Shown: positions 8,100-13,102 of the stretch, piece by piece | How positions within the stretch are numbered: position 1 is the stretch's first letter | How the letters are laid out: each line of letters begins with the position of its first letter | Source: Euperipatoides rowelli | Lineage: Eukaryota; Onychophora; Udeonychophora; Euonychophora; Peripatopsidae | Length of the DNA stretch: 13,102 nucleotides | Strand: one strand, 5' to 3' | NCBI GenBank assembly: GCA_003024985.2 | Contig: PXIH01S0012269.1 | The notes under the pieces: model-generated | Database searches by the model: none | Seen by the model: the letters and a program-made list of their open reading frames with translations, nothing else | What the model was told of the DNA's origin: nothing | Made by a program: the position numbers and the translations under genes

Positions 8100-8400
8100 C
8101 TTTCTTGTGCCACATATTCTCTTCAAGGGCATTTTTGCAAGGCACATAATTCTGCTAAGCTGAAACATGGATACAGTCTTCCAGATGATGACTCAATGCA
8201 AATACAAAATGTTGATACGCTTAAACAAGTAAATAACACAATGGTGTTAACAACCGTCAATATGCAACTCAGTGTTACAAGTCAGTGCATATTGAATTGA
8301 TCAAAGGGGACAGTGATGAAGTTAATTCATTAGTTATTGGAGTAAAAAAAAACCCATTAAAACTTAACAAGCATTTCCTACCTCTTCATTATCATTATTT
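8100..8400 (+). pseudogene. Unrecognised open stretch, possible decayed coding segment
   Basis: Frame 3 is open for 66 codons (8100-8300) with a mixed, protein-like composition; its middle reads AHNSAKLKHGYSLPDDDSMQ. It is preceded by a pyrimidine-rich stretch ending in CTTCAAG at 8121-8127, which could serve as a splice acceptor. An overlapping frame 2 segment from about 8255 (reading YKSVHIELIKGDSDEVNSLV) also looks protein-like up to about 8370, as if one frameshift divides a single coding piece. There is no start codon or partner exon, and I recognise no family. It may be part of an old transposon, a gene exon or chance. Confidence 0.3.
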
Positions 8401-9089
8401 GGTGAAATTAAAGGTTATCCATTTTTGCAATTTGAAAATAATCAGGTGTTCCATGAGCAGGGGTGGGTGGGGGTGGAGGTTTATAAAAATATCAAAATTT
8501 CTAATCATAATGAAAACAAAGATGTATAGTAGAGTGATTTTAATAAAAAAAAATCAGCTTTTTCATATTTAAATTTTATTATTATTAGATTAATATTATT
8601 TATGATAAAAAATTTAGATTCTACTTGCAAAAAGGGCAAATAAGGATCACACAAAAGATCAATGTTCAAAATTTTAGCTTGATCAAAAATTAATGGCTTA
8701 TACTTTTCTAATTATATATTATTGATTTTTCCCTTTTCTCATCAACTATTTATTTTATTTTATGACATTTTCCTTACTTATTTTGATGCTGATTTTGAGT
8801 TATTTGGTTAATAGTATTATTTTTTATGGATGGATTTTCACACAATTACACATAATTTATTTAATACTATCATGTCAAATATACACCATTAAATTAAAGA
8901 CATTGCATTTAAATAATTATTATAATAAAATTATAAGATTCCATTATCTCAGATTACCATTAACAATACCTTTCATTAACATCAAATAAAAATAAAGGGT
9001 TAAAACAAGTCTATAGCCACCTAATTATAGACACAAACTATATACACTGAAATAATAACAGTAATCCACTCTTCTAATATGCATAAATC
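8401..9089. other. AT-rich stretch, no recognisable gene
   Basis: Contains a short G-rich block (8458-8480, GGGGTGGGTGGGGGTGGAGG-like) in otherwise AT-rich DNA. The hydrophobic ORF at 8762-8989 has Ile/Leu/Tyr composition expected of translated AT-rich sequence and lacks motifs. Upstream parts of the LINE relic at 9090-9751 could lie here but are not readable. Confidence 0.5.
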
Positions 9090-9751
9090 CAACTTGAGTG
9101 TTTACAAATGTTAATTATTCTAAAACAGTATAATGAAGTATAAGAAAAAAAAAACTATTGAGATTAATATAGACAATAAACCTATAAATAAATTAAATCA
9201 AAAAAGTGACCTAGTGATTGTATTTGATAATCGTCTTAGCTTTACAATTAATATTAATTTTAAAAAGATGATGTAAATATAACTGTATGTTCCCATTATG
9301 ATGATTTCATTGTTTCATTGTTAACAAAACAAATATTCAAAATAACATTGACTATTGTCACTCGCTTTATTTTTTTTATTAAACAATAAATACTATATAT
9401 TGTAAGATTACACAGGCCCTTCAGAACGTATAAAAAAACATACAGACTGTCTCTCATATGACAATAGACTAATTCATCTTAAAATACTTAAAATTAAAAT
9501 ACCTCACCAATGTTTTTACAAGGGGGATATAATTAGGGCTTACAAATATAATATTTTTGAAAAAAAATATTAAGACCGATTTGTTATGGAAGGTACATTT
9601 CAAACAAGATGCCATTAATTTAAAGTTAAAAAAAAAATCCTCTCTAAATCTACAGCAAGAGCCAATTATTTAGTACTAGAATGCATCTAATTTGAATGTA
9701 CTTCCAACTGGCTTATTAGATTTTGAAACCTTAGACTCAATAAATAAATAA
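9090..9751 (+). pseudogene. C-terminal RT relic of a second LINE type (CR1/L2/Jockey-like)
   Basis: Three blocks occur in the right order and spacing for the region after the RT catalytic core of CR1, L2 and Jockey-type LINEs. First, INKLNQKSDLVIVFDNRLSF (9184-9243) corresponds to the family pattern kDLGV-x2-D-x2-LsF. Second, YDNRLIHLKILKL and YKGDIIRAYKYNIFE (9457-9561) correspond to Y-x2-RL-x2-L-x2-L followed by RRxRGDxI-x2-YK. Third, NVLPTGLLDFETLDS (9695-9739) corresponds to WN-x-LP at the ORF2 end, with TAA at 9749-9751. The blocks lie in different frames with stops between them, and the Trp of WN-x-LP is changed to Leu. No RT active site or endonuclease is readable upstream. The exact clade cannot be decided by eye. 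It is clearly a different lineage from the LINE at 1190-5820. Confidence 0.72.
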
Positions 9752-10134
9752 AAATTATAATGTTGAAAGTTGTGGAGCTTTTTAGGTAACATAATAAATT
9801 ATATTTAGAGATTCTGGGGAAAGGAAAATGGATATATTTTCACTAAATTAGCATTTAATGCTGTAATTTTTTTTTTTTTTAAATACATACAAATATAGAT
9901 TTAATTGTTGTCTCAATAGTTTATGTGTAAAATAATTTTCAACCCCTCAACCAGAGTACAACCCTAAGACTGCCTCCCAAAATTAATACTTTGGGAAACC
10001 GATTAGTTTAACCACAGTCCATTTATAAGATAGCCTGTGGCAAAGTACGGTTGCTTGCATTGGTTTTCATGTGACTGAGTTATTAAATAATAAAAATAAA
10101 ATAAAAACTACAAATAAAATAAAATGAAAGTGTC
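9752..10134. other. AT-rich stretch ending in an A-rich (AAATAAAAT)n tract
   Basis: No coding signal. A T-run lies at 9868-9881. The segment 9950-10080 is less AT-rich and is followed by an A-rich tract with repeated AAATAAAAT units (10085-10127), an arrangement that could be an unclassified retroposon and its tail. The hAT element 2 starts just after it. Confidence 0.45.
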
Positions 10135-10142
10135 AGCGTGGT

Positions 10143-10666
10143 CAGGACCATCTTTAACCAAATGGGGGCCCATGACACTTTAGGATATGGGGCCCTGTAA
10201 CATAAATTATTTTCTAAACTACTTTAGGTTATCAACAGGAATAAACAACATTCTAGTTATAATTTTTATTTTAATATTTGAAAAGTTGGGAATATATTTA
10301 AAAAGTTATACTGATACAAGAGGTACTTTTCTTGATTTTTGTTTTACAAAATCATGAATGACTTCTTTAAAGTCTATTTCTTTAAGCACATCACTACTCA
10401 ATCTTTCTTGAAGCATTGTACTTCTCAGTTCATTTTTTATTCTTTTCAATTTTGTGAAGAAATGCTCCCAACTGCAGTTTGTTACCATCATGCATAAAAA
10501 AGATTATCATTGCTATTTCCATATTTGCATTTTTATTTTGTGTCTGGTGTAGGAAATATTTTGATAAAGACTTTTTTTTTATGTAAACAATAGCAGGAAA
10601 GGGTGGCCCATGGAACGTGGGGCCCTGGGCCTGGGCCCAGCGGGCCCATGCATAAAGATGGCACTG
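10143..10666 (-). mobile_element. hAT element 2, internally deleted (524 bp)
   Basis: The left end begins CAGGACCATCTTTA. The reverse complement of the right end begins CAGTGCCATCTTTA, with 12 of 14 positions matching, and both continue into GGGCCC-rich subterminal blocks. Flanking octamers AGCGTGGT (10135-10142) and AGAATGGT (10667-10674) agree at six of eight positions, which fits a diverged hAT target duplication. The minus strand encodes the end of a hAT transposase (10306-10491). Most of the transposase is missing, so this is a non-autonomous derivative. It is not the same family as hAT element 1, since its ends and subterminal sequences differ. Confidence 0.8.
10306..10560 (-). pseudogene. 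hAT transposase C-terminal dimerisation domain fragment
   Basis: The minus-strand 61-residue stretch starting at 10491 opens with VTNCSWEHFFTKLKRIKNEL and continues RSTMLQERLSSDVLKEIDF and VIHDFVKQKSRKV. This is the hAT C-terminal dimerisation pattern (Dimer_Tnp_hAT): V-x2-C/A-S-x-ER-x-FS-x-LK-x-IK-x2-LRS-x-M-x-QERL, followed by a Leu-rich helix and a basic tail. The usual ERSFS reads EHFFT, so two conserved positions are changed. In a neighbouring frame upstream (about 10500-10560), NKNANMEIAMIIFF resembles the segment just before the domain, so one frameshift is present. The RNase H-like catalytic residues lay further upstream and are deleted. The fragment resembles the ZMYM1-like hAT group by the LRSTM-x-QERL block. 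Confidence 0.8.
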
Positions 10667-10674
10667 AGAATGGT

Positions 10675-11388
10675 CACACTTGGACAAGAATCTGTTTGCC
10701 CTCCTTGATTGTTTAGTTATTTTTATCTTATGTTAATTTCGACACAATTCTATTTAAAAAGCATCCCTAAACTTAATCCCACACTGACCTGAAAAGCAAA
10801 TAAATTTTTTTAAATAATTAAATCTTTGGACTTAATTTCCTAATATTTTAAAGATTTTTGTTAGATAATTTAATCTTGTTATATCCATCATTAAATAAAC
10901 AAACATAAAATATATTCGAATTTTTCTCTCCAAAAATTTTAACAATATAACACAAATGGAAGAATAACGTATGCTGTAGAAATTTTATACAGATAAAAAG
11001 TAAGGAAAAACATTAGGGTTTAGTAGTATTCGAACAAATTTGATTAAACTTTGATTAAACTACATGTTTTCCTCTCTCATTGAATAATCTCTAGATATAA
11101 GCTCCGATATACAATCTCGGATCAAAATATATTTTTGTCAGCGCTACTTTATATATTTACACTTAGATTCTATACTATAATGGTAGAGTATAAAGTTTAG
11201 GGTATATTTATTATTCATTTAAATGGATTAGAATTCAGGTTGGTTTAAACATTCTAAATTTAGATAGTCAGGGGGCAGAAGTAATTCTGTGTGCACGTTT
11301 ATGATTAAAAGTAGTGTTTGGTATCGTTGGATTCAGCCACTTACTGGCTTTCAGAAAATCCATGGTGACAGGCCAGCATTTGCGGCAT
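10675..11388. other. AT-rich stretch, no recognisable gene
   Basis: No coding frame or family signature is visible on either strand. The only local repeat seen is an 11-base unit TGATTAAACTT present nearly twice in tandem at 11041-11062. Confidence 0.55.
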
Positions 11389-11404
11389 ACGTCAGCTGAC
11401 GTCA
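11389..11404. promoter_or_regulatory. Palindrome containing a full CRE site
   Basis: ACGTCAGCTGACGT (11389-11402) is a perfect 14-base palindrome with an E-box/PvuII core CAGCTG. It overlaps TGACGTCA (11397-11404), the consensus for CREB/ATF bZIP factors. No gene start is visible nearby, so a regulatory role is unproven, and a transposon-end origin is an alternative. Confidence 0.35.
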
Positions 11405-11890
11405 CAAAAGTTACCCTAAATTCTTAATAGAATTTGCTTAATTTATGACCCTATGGAATTAAAAATAATGTTAAAATCATAAAAAAACATTAATCTTTGA
11501 CTTATGTCAAATAATAATGGAAACAATTATCTAATAACTGTAGAGTAGTTTAGTACATTTGTCATACTTTTAGGTAACAGTTGTGGACTATGACATTACA
11601 GATGTAATTAGCCTACTAATGTTCCTATTTCAATTGTAAGCTGAAAAATCAACCGGAATCAGATTAATATAATTTTATTTGTAACATAAATGAAATAATT
11701 AAAGTTTCAACATGTAAGCTATTATTCACTGACTATTACTCATGTACATCACTTACGTCAATTGTGTTACATTGTAAATTTTCATAAATTTGGTATAAGC
11801 AAGCACACACATGAAATGAAATATTAATCATGATGATCAGTTTCATTCATAACATAAGTATTAATTGTAGTATTGCTTTAAACATCTATT
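11405..11890. other. AT-rich stretch, no recognisable gene
   Basis: No protein-like frame. A minus-strand AATAAA (complement of TTTATT at 11674-11679) lies about 220 bases past the stop of the CXC-module relic and could be its polyadenylation signal, but such hexamers are frequent by chance in DNA this AT-rich. Confidence 0.45.
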
Positions 11891-11895
11891 ATACA

Positions 11896-12470
11896 CTATT
11901 CATCAAGATCACTGTCAGCAGTGGCATCATCATCACCACTACTTGACTCAGTGGAATCACCAATGACATTATCGAACCTTTCTAACTCATTATTTTCACA
12001 GAGGGTCTCTTCACTACAACAGCAACACATTTCTGTGCATGGTAGATTGTTGATCTTACATTTACAGTTCGTTGAGCATCTGCCTTTTTGACAAGAACAC
12101 CTGATCATGAGAAGTATTTCATCAGNTGCACATGGTAGATCACACATCACNGGAGTTAGTCNTTCACCATCAATNGCCCATCCATNCCCAACTGGNGATG
12201 GTATATCTGGATGAACCTTATCAGTTTGTGACCAGATCATTGCTTGGAAATTTGCTTGTCTTATACCTGGTAAAAAAGATGCCTTAGTTGGAGGCAATTT
12301 CTCACTGAGGGCCTAATTAGTGCTGAACATGAACCAACATAAAGCAGCTAATGTTCTGAACTTGCCTTGAATCTGGTAAACACGGCACACAAATGCTTCA
12401 ATGTTGTTTGCTATGTTGTCTGATACTGTGTTAATTGTCCCTAGGATCTCCAGCGCAGTCAGTTTGTAAC
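11896..12470 (-). pseudogene. CXC-like cysteine-rich C-terminal module, relic
   Basis: On the minus strand one frame runs from about 12470 to 11896, broken once by a TAG at 12313-12315. Before the stop it reads IEAFVCRVYQIQGKFRTLAA. After it comes ALSEKLPPTKASFLPGIRQA, then QAMIWSQ. Next is a Cys cluster (RCSCQKGRCSTNCKCKINNL followed by PCTEMCCCC) that fits the spacing of tesmin/TSO1-like CXC zinc-binding repeats, and an acidic Ser/Asp/Glu-rich tail. The combination of an LPPT motif, a W-containing linker and a C-terminal CXC cluster is familiar from large multi-copy uncharacterised proteins in many invertebrate genomes, often in repeat-rich DNA; its biochemical role is not established. The upstream part of such a protein is not visible here. 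Six ambiguous bases (12126-12196) fall inside it, which suggests allelic or inter-copy variation in the assembly. Confidence 0.68.
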
Positions 12471-12476
12471 GGGGAT

Positions 12477-12512
12477 ACCCCCCCCCCTCACCCATATCCC
12501 CCCGGCCCCTAG
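12477..12512. repeat. C-rich low-complexity tract
   Basis: Runs of C (12479-12487, 12498-12502) with CCGGCCCC in otherwise AT-rich DNA. They interrupt the minus-strand frame of the CXC relic with low-complexity Gly/Arg codons, so the relic probably begins downstream of this tract. Confidence 0.6.
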
Positions 12513-12537
12513 GCCCAAGATGGTGAAACATGATGGC

Positions 12538-12583
12538 ATATATATATATTACATAACTATAATTAGTATGGTATATATACAAT
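12538..12583. repeat. AT-rich TA-dinucleotide tract
   Basis: ATATATATATATT near 12538-12550 and GTATATATACAAT near 12571-12583 form a short, imperfect TA microsatellite. Confidence 0.5.
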
Positions 12584-12589
12584 AAACCC

Positions 12590-13102
12590 TTTAGTCATTT
12601 AATATAAAATAATCAGAGCCTAAGCGGTAATAGGGCCAGATTTCCAATTAAGATACAAAGCATGTATAGCATTAGATTAATTATACAAAGCATACTAGGT
12701 TACACTGTTGCCCTTATTCAATTAACACTAATATAGAACACACCTTATAGCATAGCACTCGCACACGCACACGTTGCCTGTAGAATACTATAAAAGGAAA
12801 TGGAACGAAGAAGCCAGCACTCATTCGATGTGTAGAAAAGGCCAAGCTAAGCCACACATCAATCTCTTGCCTCTCTGTAGTAATTCGATCACAAAGTCCG
12901 GAGTATTGTCTTTCCCTCCTGCTCTCCATGTACTATGAATTGAATTGATGGAATCATGTTGTCAAGAACTGTCCGCCAGATTTATATAAAGGACTCAAAA
13001 CTTATTCCCCGCCCAGGACATTACAGTTGCCGCTCCTAAACCTTATAGAAGGCACAGGTAACCAAGTATCGCTTAGGCTATCCTCAAACCTAAAATGTTT
13101 AT
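12590..13102. other. Window end, no recognisable gene; two TATA-like boxes
   Basis: The GC content rises relative to the rest of the window, but no ORF has protein character. TATAAAAGG occurs at 12790-12798. TATATAAAGG occurs at 12983-12992, with CATTACAGTTG about 35 bases further on, a spacing that would suit a plus-strand core promoter. Any transcript would lie mostly beyond the window, so this is only a possibility. Confidence 0.25.

Noticed and set aside
8762-8989. 75-residue hydrophobic open frame, possible membrane peptide
   Set aside because: Ile/Leu/Tyr richness is what AT-rich DNA gives by chance; no start context, partner or motif.
10430-10687. 85-residue minus-strand open frame
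   Set aside because: Its first part is translated hAT terminal repeat. Only the part near 10500-10560 has meaning, as the frameshifted lead-in to the dimerisation domain.
12714-12929. 71-residue minus-strand open frame
   Set aside because: No motif, mixed Arg/Val/Phe composition, and no relation to the CXC relic frame.
1-13102. CRISPR array, bacterial operon or phage content
   Set aside because: No regularly spaced direct repeats and no ribosome-binding or operon structure; poly(A) tails, LINEs and hATs show animal DNA.

Overview
This is a stretch of animal (metazoan) nuclear DNA, very AT-rich, with no intact protein-coding gene. Nearly everything recognisable is a transposable element or the decayed remains of one: a long non-LTR retrotransposon (LINE) with separate ORF1 and ORF2, hAT DNA transposons with short terminal inverted repeats and 8-bp target duplications, retroposon-type 3' tails, poly(A) tracts and CA/AT simple repeats. 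An invertebrate is the best guess, from the base composition and the repeat mix. The species cannot be named from the sequence. Eight ambiguous bases (796, 5920 and six in 12126-12196) point to draft or consensus sequence.

Layout. 1-1190: CA-rich simple repeat, then gene-free AT-rich DNA with homopolymer runs. 1190-5820 (+): a near full-length but dead L1/Tx1-like LINE. ORF1 has an RRM-like stretch and a CCHC knuckle. ORF2 runs in order: APE-type endonuclease, linker, reverse transcriptase, thumb/C-terminal region and a C-terminal zinc-binding region. It is broken by many frameshifts and stops, and both catalytic centres are mutated. 5921-6015: a separate retroposon-like 3' tail. 6065-7111 (+): a second, 5'-truncated copy of the same LINE family with its own 3' UTR, AATAAA and poly(A). 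A 461-bp deleted hAT element (6352-6812) sits inside this copy, with a perfect 8-bp target duplication.

7205-7290 (-) carries a tRNA-promoter-like B box, possibly a SINE relic. 7300-9090 is AT-rich and mostly unreadable, apart from an unrecognised open stretch at 8100-8400. 9090-9751 (+) is the decayed C-terminal end of a second kind of LINE (CR1/L2/Jockey-like). 10143-10666 is a second deleted hAT element whose minus strand still encodes part of the transposase dimerisation domain. 10690-11890 is AT-rich DNA with one notable CRE-containing palindrome. 11896-12470 (-) is a broken copy of a cysteine-rich (CXC-like) C-terminal module. The last 500 bp hold simple repeats and possible TATA boxes.

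The elements do not form a working system. They record successive insertions: LINE copies first, then a hAT into one of them, then loss of function. No new functional system is supported. The points most worth a second look are the nested hAT, the two LINE copies with non-shared lesions, the diverged second hAT and the CXC-module relic.
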